Assembly (NCBI RefSeq): GCF_013385825.1
Contig: NZ_JACAPG010000014.1
Span: forward strand, 496,001 to 560,000
DNA length: 64,000 nucleotides
Direction of reading: 5' to 3'
DNA from: Pseudomonas reactans
Lineage (GTDB): Bacteria; Pseudomonadota; Gammaproteobacteria; Pseudomonadales; Pseudomonadaceae
A program made the translations under genes and the position numbers. The notes under the pieces were generated by a model. It ran no database searches, was not told the origin of the DNA, and saw only the letters and a list, made by a program, of their open reading frames with translations. This document shows, in pieces, positions 9,641 to 18,585 of the stretch. Within the stretch, counting starts at the first letter, position 1. Each line of letters starts with the position of its first letter.

Positions 9641-12600
9641 TCAAGCGCCCAGCCTGAAATCACGCAATGGCGTACCAAACGGTTGATTCGTTTTTGGATT
9701 GATCGCGTACCAAGCGCCCCCGTGCCGTTGCGCCGATACCGGCACCCCCTGAGACACACCGGACGATCCGGCCGACGCAATTGGCGCTTTAGAGTCCCAT
9801 GCGCCGGCAAGCCAAAAACTTCTCAACTTTTCCTCGACGGTGATCAGGTGAGGGGCCGCCTTGCCAAGCCTCGTCGCACCACTGACCAGCAACGGTAGTT
9901 TGAACAGGCCCTTGAGCCCAGCGTTGACCAGTTGCCCATATCCATCCGCCGGGTTCATGGCTGCACTGGTGAAAAGCGCCGACGCGCTGATGAAGTTGAA
10001 TGCCCGATCACTGAAGCTCTCCACGGGTTTAGCCCAGGCGACTTTTGGCGCGAGGGGATGCACTGCGCTGCCCAGCTTGCGAAGGGCGCCACCCAGCGGG
10101 TTGTGCGTGATTGATCTGCCCGCGCGTATCAACGCCCGTGCCCGACCTCCCGCGCCCAGGGCCAGCCCGACCAGGTCCAGACCCAGGTTGAACAGTCCCT
10201 TGCCGATATTGCCGGTGGCAAACTCCTGGTAGGCGCCCACAAAGGGCACCAGCCCGAGCAAAATTGATTTTTCAGCCCCCAGCACCTCGCGCTGCTGCTC
10301 CAGGGGCAAACTCCCTTTGGCCCGGGCCAGCATGGCGTCATCGGCCTCATAGAAATTGAGCTCGGCAATACGCGACGCAATACTGTGTGTCTTCGACGAT
10401 GCATAAGTGTCAGGCACGTAGGTTTCCAGTGCCTCACCGGCCGCAAGTGAACGGCCAGCGATAGGCCCACCGAGTTTTCCAACAATGACGTTGGACGTGC
10501 TACCAGGCTTCGCTTCAGTGCCTTTAGCGTAGGCTTCATAGTCCACGCCCAGGCTGAATCCGCCCGTAAACGCGGTCACATAAGCGCCTTCCAAACCCAA
10601 TGGATTGGTGCGGCCATTCGAGGCATTACCCAATTTGAGTTTTTCTGGAAGATCGGTGCGCTTGACGATCGTACCGTTCGCAAACACTTCGTAATAATTC
10701 ACCTTGCCATCCAGTTCGGCGCGCAACAGCGTGCCTTGCCGACCCCGAGCCGCAGCCCGATCTGCGGCTGTCTCCGTCGCCGGGGGCAACCCGGTTTCCC
10801 CGCGTATGCCGTACAACTGGACCGTCCCCAACTCCAACATTTGGCGATCCTCCAATGAAAGTCCGGAGAACATCAGCTTGAGCCGCGTGGTATAGGCGGT
10901 CTGGAGCGATTGTCGGTGCTCATTGACCGCTGTTTGCAGCATCGTATCCAGCGTCGGCAACTCGCGGATTCGTGCATCCAACGCATCGCGTTTCTCTTGG
11001 GGCGCTGTGACTTCCGGGGTACGCTGAAAGGGAGATGTCCGGGGACGAACCGCAGATTGCGGCATATCGTGGGTCAGTACCCACTTACCCGGCGTCAAGT
11101 CGCCGGTCATGTACGTTTCAACCAGAGAACGCGTACGCGGCTCGGAGACGGACATGTTCCGCCGTACGTCACTGTCGGCGATCATTACCGTCATCGCTTC
11201 CAACTGGCTGGCCGTGACATCTGGAAATACCTTTAGCAATTCCTGGATTGCCATGGCTTTGCGATCCGGCATCGCCGTCACTGCGCTCAAGGCGGTGTTA
11301 ACCTCTTCGCGCTGTTTGAAAAACGCTTCGCTGGCGGTCTTGAGCGCCTCTGGCGAGTGTTCCCCGTCAATCGGCGCTGGAATGACCCCGTTGAGCACCG
11401 CCCAATCCAGCAATAATTTCATCGCATGCAGTTGCATCAATGACGCCTGCGCCTCGCTGGTGGGCGCCAGCGTGGTCAGCTCGCTGACCTGCTCTTCAGT
11501 CATTCCACGGGATGTCCCGGGCGCTATACGATCCGCCATCGCTGCCCCCAGGCGTAGCTCCACCCATGCAGGCGTACCGACGCGGATGGATGGAGGTACA
11601 TCCCTCACCAGAAACTCGGGAGCGGCCTGCGCCAGACCGATGTGGGCCACCAACACGGCGAGTTTTGGATCGAGGCCTCGTTCTTGTAGATGTTGTTCAA
11701 CACCGCGGCGTACTTCACTAAAGGAGCGCCCCATATTCGCAGGTTGATACACGTTGTAGCCGGCGATGACGCCTGGCTGCGCGGGCGCCTCGGTATCGGC
11801 GTGTAGAGCGAGCGCAGCAAGCACCAGTTGTTGGCTCACCGCTTTGGGCACCGGCGAATCCATCCATTTCAGGTCCCGCGCCAGCTCCTCGCCAAAAGCC
11901 AAGGCGTCAGGACCGTTTAGCAGCGTTTCCAGCGCTTCAGTGGGGTTGGCTTGCAATGCCTGCTCGGTGAGTTCGTCAAGGTCGTAAAGCCCGCGAGGTG
12001 CTTCGCCACCAAAGCGCTGGTCGGCCTTGGCCTTAAGGATGGCTTTATCGTCCGAAGTCAGTTGGCCCGGGGTCCAGTCCCGTGCCATCAGAGCGGCATA
12101 ATTTCCCAACGGTGGCACGGGTGGCAGGGTCGCGGCGCGCAACCACTGCACAACATTGCGCGTCTCGCCAGCGGTCCGCGGTGAGCCCAACCCCTTGTTG
12201 TCCAGGTACTGACGCACATCACAATAAGGCACTGAGTACAAGGCGTTCCCCTGATCTTGGCTCAGGCTGACCAACTGGCGAAACTCAGTGTCCAGTTCGG
12301 TCACGCCGCTGATGGACGCAGTGAGATCAATCCATTCCCCGCCCGGGGTCTTGTGCTCGAACCGCCCCTCGGACACACGAAACGGTTGGCCCGGCCATAT
12401 CAGGTCTGTGATCAACGCCTGAACAGCCGGCGATTCACTGAAACGTTTCAACCGGGCCTGTGCAACCTCATCTCCCGCCGCCAGTGGCGTGCTCACCGAC
12501 AACTGCGCCAGCTGGGTTGACCAGTCATAAGGAATATCGTCAGGCAGGTCCTTGACGGCGTTCTCCATTTGGTCCGCCAGGAAGGCGCGCTCATCCAGAT

Positions 12601-13339
12601 CACCAACGGATTGCCGGACGCGCTCCAGACTGGCACTGAGCTGCTGGTACTGCTGCGCAAACATCAGCAGCCCGGAGGTACGCAAGGACGCTATCAACTC
12701 ATCCTGGTCCTCTGTATAGACGGGAAGTTGCAAGCCAAAGACCTGCAGGACCAAGGAATGGGGCACCCAGGATTCACCTGCCAGCAAGTAAGGAAGCCCC
12801 TTGTCGGCCGGGTCCAACACATCTCTGATGCTGCGCAGCCTCACGCTGGCCTGCCCCCATCCGGAGCTGTCCGTGGTGCTGAATGTTACGGCCGTACGGA
12901 CACCGTCACGGTAGACATAACCGCTGACACTGTCGCGGTGCAGGGTCAAGGTAGACACTTCCAGACCTTTGCTGGCGAACCATGCCTGTAACTGCGGATG
13001 AGCCAGTACTTTTGCGTAAATGTCGAGTGCAGGCGCCAAGGAGCTGTCCGCCGGGACTTCTACGGTGGAATAACCGCCCTCCATTGAGGTCAGCAAGCGT
13101 TCCCCCAGCGCGGTATCTGCAGATGCCCGCCCAGAGTTAGCGGGAGGTGCGGCAGGCAAGGTCCAGCTGGGCGTAGAGTGTTGTTGCTCTGCGCTGCCCG
13201 ACTCACGCCGTATACGTCGCCCGGGGGCCTCTGGTACGGGAGATTGAGGGCCCATCGGCTCCTCAGCAACGATGGTGGCGCCGGGATAAACAGGGATTTG
13301 GGCCGCAGGCATTCGGGTCAGCGCAGGACTTACCAACAT
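9641..13339 (-). CDS. Giant dermonecrotic-toxin-like protein (DUF6543-type), paralogue 2
   Basis: About 1230 residues. I chose ATG at 13339 because a GAGAGAG stretch lies just upstream; a GTG at 13363 is in frame. It is a proline-rich N-terminus without signal peptide, then a long helical body sharing blocks with the gene at 520-4038 (IAGYNVY, EVRRGVEQHL, APEFLVR, SRGMT). Near residues 1050-1090 there is a glycine/leucine-rich stretch (GLFNLGLDLVGLALGAGG) that could be membrane-active. The last 70 residues differ completely from paralogue 1, as expected for variable toxin tips. Function is not established; toxin/effector is an inference from size, paralogy and family memory. Confidence 0.6.
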   Translation of the reverse strand: MLVSPALTRMPAAQIPVYPGATIVAEEPMGPQSPVPEAPGRRIRRESGSAEQQHSTPSWTLPAAPPANSGRASADTALGERLLTSMEGGYSTVEVPADSSLAPALDIYAKVLAHPQLQAWFASKGLEVSTLTLHRDSVSGYVYRDGVRTAVTFSTTDSSGWGQASVRLRSIRDVLDPADKGLPYLLAGESWVPHSLVLQVFGLQLPVYTEDQDELIASLRTSGLLMFAQQYQQLSASLERVRQSVGDLDERAFLADQMENAVKDLPDDIPYDWSTQLAQLSVSTPLAAGDEVAQARLKRFSESPAVQALITDLIWPGQPFRVSEGRFEHKTPGGEWIDLTASISGVTELDTEFRQLVSLSQDQGNALYSVPYCDVRQYLDNKGLGSPRTAGETRNVVQWLRAATLPPVPPLGNYAALMARDWTPGQLTSDDKAILKAKADQRFGGEAPRGLYDLDELTEQALQANPTEALETLLNGPDALAFGEELARDLKWMDSPVPKAVSQQLVLAALALHADTEAPAQPGVIAGYNVYQPANMGRSFSEVRRGVEQHLQERGLDPKLAVLVAHIGLAQAAPEFLVRDVPPSIRVGTPAWVELRLGAAMADRIAPGTSRGMTEEQVSELTTLAPTSEAQASLMQLHAMKLLLDWAVLNGVIPAPIDGEHSPEALKTASEAFFKQREEVNTALSAVTAMPDRKAMAIQELLKVFPDVTASQLEAMTVMIADSDVRRNMSVSEPRTRSLVETYMTGDLTPGKWVLTHDMPQSAVRPRTSPFQRTPEVTAPQEKRDALDARIRELPTLDTMLQTAVNEHRQSLQTAYTTRLKLMFSGLSLEDRQMLELGTVQLYGIRGETGLPPATETAADRAAARGRQGTLLRAELDGKVNYYEVFANGTIVKRTDLPEKLKLGNASNGRTNPLGLEGAYVTAFTGGFSLGVDYEAYAKGTEAKPGSTSNVIVGKLGGPIAGRSLAAGEALETYVPDTYASSKTHSIASRIAELNFYEADDAMLARAKGSLPLEQQREVLGAEKSILLGLVPFVGAYQEFATGNIGKGLFNLGLDLVGLALGAGGRARALIRAGRSITHNPLGGALRKLGSAVHPLAPKVAWAKPVESFSDRAFNFISASALFTSAAMNPADGYGQLVNAGLKGLFKLPLLVSGATRLGKAAPHLITVEEKLRSFWLAGAWDSKAPIASAGSSGVSQGVPVSAQRHGGAWYAINPKTNQPFGTPLRDFRLGA

Positions 13340-13483
13340 GGGTATGCTCTCTCTCAATTGCACCTTAAAGGATGAAACCGTAAGTCCATGAACGGTTCAG
13401 AGAGAGTAAGAAATCTATCGGCAGCCTAGCCTCCAGACTTTTCCGGAACGATGAGGAAAACAGCTCAGAGGACTGTAGGAAGC

Positions 13484-14827
13484 TCATAGAATCCGGTACA
13501 ACAGCCGCTCGATCCGCACCCGGCTGACCCGGCGCAGGAATTTGCCAACCGCCTCGGGGTAATCCGGCAGTGTTTGCAAGTCCTGGTACCGCTCGATCCG
13601 CGTGGTGTGCTGGAAAATCTGCGCCAGCTCGGTGCGTCGCGGCGCCAGCCACTCACTCTTGGGATCATCGATCAACAAAGCGTTTTCCAGGTCGAGACGG
13701 AACGCGCGCGGGTTGAGGTTGTTGCCGGTCAGCAAGGTGTAGCGCTGGTCGACCCACATGCCCTTGAGGTGGTAGGTGTTATCGCCGTCGCGCCACAGGT
13801 GCAGGTTCAACTGGCCGCTGTCGATCATCGGCTGATGGCGCTTGGCAAAGCGGCGCAGGCTGATTTCGTAGAGGTAAGGCAGCGCCGCAATGACCTTGAA
13901 CGGCTCGCTGGGCGGGATGTAGAAATCGTTGGCGGTCTTGTCGCCGACGACGATGTCGATCTTCACCCCACGCGCCAGCGCGCGGTTGATTTCGCGGGTT
14001 ACCGGCAGTGGCAGGTTGAAGTACGGGGTGCAGATAGTTAGCTGATGCTGGGCGCTGGCGATCAGTTCGAGAATTACGCGGTTCAGGGGGTTGTTCTTGC
14101 CAACCCCGAGCAACGGGCTGACCGACAGGTGACCATTGGGCAGTTGCCCGGTCGTGGTGTCATACGTCGCGTGTTTCAGGCGGCTGCGCAAATCGCCGAT
14201 GTCGTTGCGCAGGCTGCGAGTGGTGGGCGGGTTGGGCAGGTCCAGGCGATTGACCGCCTTGGACGCCACCAGGCCGTGCTCCACCAGGTGCTGCATGGAG
14301 TCGGCCAGCGCTTTGCTGTGGATCAAGTGGTACCGGTCGAAGCGGTACTTGTCGAATTTGTGCAGGTACACGTTGTTCAGGCTGGCGCCGCTGTACAGCA
14401 CCGTGTCGTCAATCACGAAGCCCTTGAGGTGCAACACACCGAACAACTCGCGGGTTTGCACCGGCACGCCGTACACCGGCACTTCGCTGCTGTGGCTTTG
14501 AGTCATCGCCTGGTACCAGGCGCTGTTGCCCGGCTGCTTGCCGGCACCGATCAAGCCGCGCTGGGCGCGCAACCAGTCGACCACCACCACGATGTCCAAT
14601 TCCGGCCGCGCAGCCTTGGCGGCATGCAGGGCGTCGTAGATTTCCTGCCCCGCTTCGTCCTGCTGCAAGTACAGTGCAACGATATAGATGCGCCGGGTGG
14701 CCTGGGCAATCTTCTCCAGCAGGCAACGACGATAGGCGTCGGCACCGGACAGCACCTCAAGGGCATCGGGAGTGAGGGGGAAACCACGCAGTTTGGGCAA
14801 CAGGGAGCGTTTGAAGAACGACGGCAT
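13484..14827 (-). CDS. pssA: CDP-diacylglycerol-serine O-phosphatidyltransferase (PssA, phospholipase D superfamily)
   Basis: A 447-residue protein with two HKD motifs, HLKGFVIDD in the first half and YHLKGMWVD in the second, followed by LLTGNNLNPRA. This is the arrangement of the E. coli-type PssA. The enzyme joins CDP-diacylglycerol and L-serine to give phosphatidylserine, the precursor of phosphatidylethanolamine, and works as a peripheral enzyme at the inner membrane. Length matches E. coli PssA (451). The start MPSFFKRSLLPKLRGF is typical of Pseudomonas copies. Single gene, divergent from the TetR regulator. Confidence 0.95.
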   Translation of the reverse strand: MPSFFKRSLLPKLRGFPLTPDALEVLSGADAYRRCLLEKIAQATRRIYIVALYLQQDEAGQEIYDALHAAKAARPELDIVVVVDWLRAQRGLIGAGKQPGNSAWYQAMTQSHSSEVPVYGVPVQTRELFGVLHLKGFVIDDTVLYSGASLNNVYLHKFDKYRFDRYHLIHSKALADSMQHLVEHGLVASKAVNRLDLPNPPTTRSLRNDIGDLRSRLKHATYDTTTGQLPNGHLSVSPLLGVGKNNPLNRVILELIASAQHQLTICTPYFNLPLPVTREINRALARGVKIDIVVGDKTANDFYIPPSEPFKVIAALPYLYEISLRRFAKRHQPMIDSGQLNLHLWRDGDNTYHLKGMWVDQRYTLLTGNNLNPRAFRLDLENALLIDDPKSEWLAPRRTELAQIFQHTTRIERYQDLQTLPDYPEAVGKFLRRVSRVRIERLLYRIL

Positions 14828-14916
14828 AAGGCTCGCAATGGGTCGAATCCGAAGAGGCCCCGAGCTTACACCATGGGGGTGCTCAGGTCTCGCTGTGGCG
14901 CATGCAAAAATTTTAA

Positions 14917-14945
14917 TTGACCAAGAAGAACGATCGTTCTACTGT
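14917..14945 (+). promoter_or_regulatory. Promoter with embedded palindromic operator for the TetR gene
   Basis: A TTGACC -35 box (14917-14922) and a TACTGT -10-like box (14940-14945) are 17 bases apart. The spacer holds the perfect 14-base palindrome AGAACGATCGTTCT (14927-14940). A palindrome at this place, just before a TetR gene, is the usual layout for autorepression. Confidence 0.65.
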
Positions 14946-14952
14946 TCGCAAC

Positions 14953-15516
14953 ATGAACGACATGACCCGTAATGAGACCCGCGACATTATCCTCGACGTC
15001 ACCGAAAAGTTGATCTATCGCCATGGCATCGCCGCCACTGGCATGGACTTCCTGGTGAAAACCGCCGGTGTGTCGAGAAAAAGTATTTACCGCTACTTCG
15101 CCAATAAAGACGAACTGGTGATTGCCGCCCTGCAACGTCGTGACGAGCGCTGGATGCAGTGGCTGCGCGATGAAGTGGAACGCCGCGAAGACACCGGGGA
15201 ACGCCTGCTGGCGCTGTTCAGCGCGCTCAAGGATTGGTTCGGCACGGCTGACTTCCGGGGCTGCGCGTTCATCAACACCAGTGGCGAAACCGGTGATCCG
15301 CAAGACCCGGTGCGCCTGCTGGCCAAGGCGCATAAACAGAAACTGTTCGAGTACGCACTTGAACTGTGTCAAGCACATGGCACCCCCGACCCCGAACGGC
15401 AGGCCGCGCAACTGCTGATCCTGATCGATGGCGCCATTACCGTTGCCCTGGTGATGGGCGATTCAACAGCTGCCGATAAAGCGCAATGCATGGCGCGAAC
15501 GTTATTGGGACTTTGA
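14953..15516 (+). CDS. TetR/AcrR-family transcriptional regulator
   Basis: About 187 residues from ATG 14953 (a TTG at 14917 is in frame but coincides with the likely -35 box). The N-terminal helix-turn-helix is clear: ILDVTEKLIYRHGIAATGMDFLVKTAGVSRKSIYRYFANKDELV. The C-terminus is a helical ligand-binding domain with CAFINTSGETGDPQDP, seen in the group of TetR proteins with a small cysteine-containing pocket. It probably represses itself through the palindrome at 14927-14940 and perhaps the DUF1348 gene 54 bases downstream on the same strand. Inducer unknown. Confidence 0.88.
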   Translation: MNDMTRNETRDIILDVTEKLIYRHGIAATGMDFLVKTAGVSRKSIYRYFANKDELVIAALQRRDERWMQWLRDEVERREDTGERLLALFSALKDWFGTADFRGCAFINTSGETGDPQDPVRLLAKAHKQKLFEYALELCQAHGTPDPERQAAQLLILIDGAITVALVMGDSTAADKAQCMARTLLGL

Positions 15517-15570
15517 ACCCACCGGTAGGCGCAACTTCCGATACATCCTTATTCATTGAGGAACTGCCCA

Positions 15571-16050
15571 ATGTCATCGACTGTAGAAACACGTCCGCCC
15601 CTGCCGCCGTTCACGCGCGCATCGGCCATCGAGAAAGTCCGTCTGGCCGAAGACGGCTGGAACTCCCGTGACCCGCAGCGGGTGTCCCTGGCCTACACGC
15701 TGGACACAAAATGGCGTAACCGCGCCGAATTCGCGCATAACCGCGACGAAGCCAAAGGTTTCCTCACCCGCAAATGGGCCAAGGAGCTGGACTACCGACT
15801 GATCAAGGAGTTGTGGGCATTCACCGATAACCGCATCGCGGTGCGTTACGCCTATGAATGGCACGACGATTTGGGCAACTGGTTCCGTTCCTACGGCAAT
15901 GAGAACTGGGAATTCGACGAGAACGGCCTGATGGCCAATCGTTTTGCCTGCATCAACGATCTGCCGATCAAGGAAAGCGAGCGCAAGTTCCATTGGCCGC
16001 TGGGCCGACGCCCGGATGATCATCCGGGGTTGTCCGAGCTAGGCCTGTAA
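15571..16050 (+). CDS. DUF1348 / NTF2-fold small protein
   Basis: A 159-residue protein. ATG 15571 is chosen because TGAGGAAC lies 9-12 bases upstream; the ATG at 15556 has no such site. The sequence, with RLAEDGWNSRDPQRVSLAYT, WRNRAEF, LIKELWAF and AVRYAYEWHDDLGNWFRSYGNENWEF, is the DUF1348 pattern of the NTF2-like superfamily, small alpha+beta barrels with a pocket. No enzymatic activity is established. It follows the TetR gene on the same strand and is probably its regulated target. A GC-rich hairpin follows. Confidence 0.85.
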   Translation: MSSTVETRPPLPPFTRASAIEKVRLAEDGWNSRDPQRVSLAYTLDTKWRNRAEFAHNRDEAKGFLTRKWAKELDYRLIKELWAFTDNRIAVRYAYEWHDDLGNWFRSYGNENWEFDENGLMANRFACINDLPIKESERKFHWPLGRRPDDHPGLSELGL

Positions 16051-16057
16051 AACAGTT

Positions 16058-16077
16058 GGGGCCGGTTTGCCGGCCCC
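16058..16077. terminator. GC-rich hairpin between convergent genes
   Basis: GGGGCCGG (16058-16065) pairs with CCGGCCCC (16070-16077) around TTTG. It sits between the stop at 16050 and the convergent stop at 16083. There is no T run, but the position fits a shared transcription end. Confidence 0.55.
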
Positions 16078-16082
16078 ACTGC

Positions 16083-17240
16083 TTAATCCTGATTCAGCCC
16101 CACCCGATACAACACGCCATCGTCCTCATCCGTCAGTACATACAAGAACCCGTCCGGGCCCTGCCGCACATCTCGGATCCGCGCCTTCAGACCGCCGAGC
16201 AGGCGCTCCTCGTGGATCACCTTGTCGCCATCAAACTGCAACCGGATCAGCTCCTGGCTGACCAGCGCACCGATAAACACGTTGTGCTGCCAGGGCTTGA
16301 AGCGATCCGCATCGTAAAACGCCATGCCGCTGATACCCGGCGACTTTTCCCACACATGATGGGGCGGTACTGTGCCTTCCACCGTCTTGCCCTTGGCTTC
16401 GGGAATCGGTGTCAGGGAGTAGTTGATGCCGTGGGTGGCCAATGGCCAACCGTAGTTCTTGCCACGCTCGATGATGTTGATCTCATCACCTCCGCGCGGC
16501 CCGTGTTCGTTTTCCCAGATCGTGCCACTCCACGGATTCAGCGCCAGTCCCTGAGGGTTACGCTGGCCGTAGGACCAGATCTCCGGGCGCACGCCTTGCT
16601 GGCCGACGAAGGGGTTGTCATCCGGCACGCGGCCGTCCGGGTAGATGCGTACGACCTTGCCTTGCAACTTGTCCAGGTCCTGGGCCGTCGGGCGATCGTT
16701 GTTTTCACCCAGGGTCACGAACAGGTAGCCATCGCGGTCGAAGGCCAGGCGCGAGCCGAAGTGGTTACCGGTCGACAGCTTGGGTTCCTGGCGCAGGATC
16801 ACCTGGAAGTCGGTCAAGCCACTGAGGTCTGCCGCCAGGCGCCCACGGCCCACTGCTGTGCCGGCGGTACCGCCTTTGCCCCCGCCTTCCGCGTAGGACA
16901 GGTAGACCATGCGGTTCTCTTTGAAGTCCGGCGATAACACCACATCCAGCAGACCGCCCTGCCCTTTGGCCCAGACTTGCGGCACGCCCTTCAGTGGCGC
17001 GGACAGCTTGCCGTCGGGGCTGACGAAGCGCAGGTGGCCAGGACGCTCGGTCACCAGGAAGCCTTGCTTGTCCGGCAAAAAGGCCACCGCCCATGGGTGG
17101 TCCAGGCCTTTGGCGATTGGCGTCGCAGTGATGCTGCCCTGTTCGCTGGGGAACTGCTGGGCGTCGGCGGCGTAAGTGGCCGTCAACGGCAGCAGCGTGG
17201 TGGCGCACAGGGCGGCTAGCAGGCTTTTGCGTAGAAACAT
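16083..17240 (-). CDS. Periplasmic PQQ-dependent sugar dehydrogenase (Asd/YliI type, GSDH family)
   Basis: A 385-residue protein with a Sec signal peptide (1-24, TATYAADA). It has the six-bladed propeller signature of soluble aldose sugar dehydrogenases: LDHPWAVAFLPD, FLVTERPGHLRF, QGGLLDVVLSPDF, NHFGSRLAFDRDGYLFVTLGE, YGQRNPQGLALNP, WENEHGPRGGDEINII and YGWPLATHG. These enzymes oxidise aldoses in the periplasm with PQQ. AAGGA 9 bases upstream supports the start. It is 12 bases downstream of a small exported protein gene and probably shares its transcript. Confidence 0.9.
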   Translation of the reverse strand: MFLRKSLLAALCATTLLPLTATYAADAQQFPSEQGSITATPIAKGLDHPWAVAFLPDKQGFLVTERPGHLRFVSPDGKLSAPLKGVPQVWAKGQGGLLDVVLSPDFKENRMVYLSYAEGGGKGGTAGTAVGRGRLAADLSGLTDFQVILRQEPKLSTGNHFGSRLAFDRDGYLFVTLGENNDRPTAQDLDKLQGKVVRIYPDGRVPDDNPFVGQQGVRPEIWSYGQRNPQGLALNPWSGTIWENEHGPRGGDEINIIERGKNYGWPLATHGINYSLTPIPEAKGKTVEGTVPPHHVWEKSPGISGMAFYDADRFKPWQHNVFIGALVSQELIRLQFDGDKVIHEERLLGGLKARIRDVRQGPDGFLYVLTDEDDGVLYRVGLNQD

Positions 17241-17252
17241 AAGGCGAGATCC

Positions 17253-17567
17253 TTACCGGCGATTGCCGTTGGCATCATAAGTGGGGGCTTTGGTTTCGGT
17301 GGCCGGGCGGCTGGGGGCAGCGTCGCGTTTGGGATAGCTGTTGCCGATGCCGCCGTTTTCCAGGGTCGGCGTGCGTGTGGTTGGCCCGGTCTGGATACCG
17401 CGAACGGCCGGCGCATTCGGCTGGGTGCCCTGCATGCTGTTGGGATTGGCCCGGTGGATCGGACCGTTGTTGCCGTTGTTGTTGCCGGGCAGGTTTTGCG
17501 CCTGGGCCACCGGAATAAGGGCCAGACCCAACAACAGCGCTACTGCGTGACGCGTACAACTGTTCAT
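17253..17567 (-). CDS. Small exported hypothetical protein, Asn/Gly/Pro-rich
   Basis: A 104-residue protein with a signal peptide (cleavage after VAQAQ near residue 23). The tail is low-complexity and polar, rich in N, G, P and T (NNNGNNGPIHRANPNS), with no fold I recognise. AGAGAGG upstream supports the ATG at 17567. It precedes the sugar dehydrogenase by 12 bases on the same strand, so the two are probably cotranscribed. Likely periplasmic and intrinsically disordered; function unknown. Confidence 0.7.
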   Translation of the reverse strand: MNSCTRHAVALLLGLALIPVAQAQNLPGNNNGNNGPIHRANPNSMQGTQPNAPAVRGIQTGPTTRTPTLENGGIGNSYPKRDAAPSRPATETKAPTYDANGNRR

Positions 17568-17751
17568 GACAAAGCCTCTCTGGGGCGAGGAGTACGTGCT
17601 TTCGATAACACGCTACGCCTTGGGTTCGGCTTTCGACACTAAATAGTTTCTCATCAGGTGTAACACGATCTGTCCGCGCATCTGCTCGGGGAAACTTTTC
17701 CCACCGCCTCCGAGTCACCAGAACACAGCCTCATCAACAGGAATCCCACCT

Positions 17752-18582
17752 ATGCCACGGGCAATCTGGAAAGGCGCCATCAGCTTTGGACTGGTGCATA
17801 TCCCGGTCTCACTGGTTTCGGCCACCTCCTCTCAAGGCGTTGACTTTGACTGGCTGGACAAGCGCAGCATGGATCCGGTGGGTTACAAGCGCATCAACAA
17901 GACCACCGGCAAAGAAGTGACAAAGGACAACATCGTCAAAGGCGTTGCGTTCGAGAAAGGCCGTTATGTGGTGCTGAGCGAAGAAGAAATCCGCTCGGCC
18001 CACCCCAAATCGACCCAGACCATCGAGATCATCGCGTTTGTCGCGAGCGACCAGATCCCGTTGCAGAACATCGACACCCCCTACTTCCTCGCGCCGGACA
18101 AGCGTGGCGGCAAGGTCTACGCCTTGCTAAGGGAAACCCTTAGGAAAACCCGCAAGGTCGCCCTGGCCAATGTGGTGCTGCACACCAAGCAGCACTTGGC
18201 GGCGTTGATGCCTCTGGACTCGGCGCTGGTACTGGTGATGCTGCGCTGGCCCGCCGAAGTACGCAGCCTGGACGAACTGGATCTGGGCAGCGACGTGACC
18301 AAACCGAGCCTGGCCAAGGGCGAGCTGGACATGGCCAAGCGCCTGGTTGAAGACATGAGCGCCGACTGGCAGCCCGATGACTACCGCGACAGCTTTCAGG
18401 AAAAAATCATGGCGCTGGTGGCCAAAAAGGCCAAGGCCGGCAAGATCGAAGCCGTGGAGACCAGGGACAGCGAAGAGCGCAAGTCCGCCGATGTGATCGA
18501 CTTGACGGAACTGCTCAAGCGCAGCCTGGCCGGCAAACCCGCAAAGAAGCCGGCCACGAAGAAATCCACCAAGGCCTCCTGA
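17752..18582 (+). CDS. ku: Non-homologous end-joining protein Ku
   Basis: A 276-residue protein beginning MPRAIWKGAISFGLVHIPVSL, the standard bacterial Ku start, with a Ku core (ISFGLV, FLAPDKRGGKVYALLRETL) and a lysine-rich C-terminal tail (KKPATKKSTK) that helps bind DNA. Bacterial Ku is a homodimeric ring that threads onto double-strand ends and recruits LigD. The ligD gene starts 3 bases after the stop. AGGA upstream supports the ATG at 17752. Confidence 0.96.
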   Translation: MPRAIWKGAISFGLVHIPVSLVSATSSQGVDFDWLDKRSMDPVGYKRINKTTGKEVTKDNIVKGVAFEKGRYVVLSEEEIRSAHPKSTQTIEIIAFVASDQIPLQNIDTPYFLAPDKRGGKVYALLRETLRKTRKVALANVVLHTKQHLAALMPLDSALVLVMLRWPAEVRSLDELDLGSDVTKPSLAKGELDMAKRLVEDMSADWQPDDYRDSFQEKIMALVAKKAKAGKIEAVETRDSEERKSADVIDLTELLKRSLAGKPAKKPATKKSTKAS

Positions 18583-18585
18583 GTC

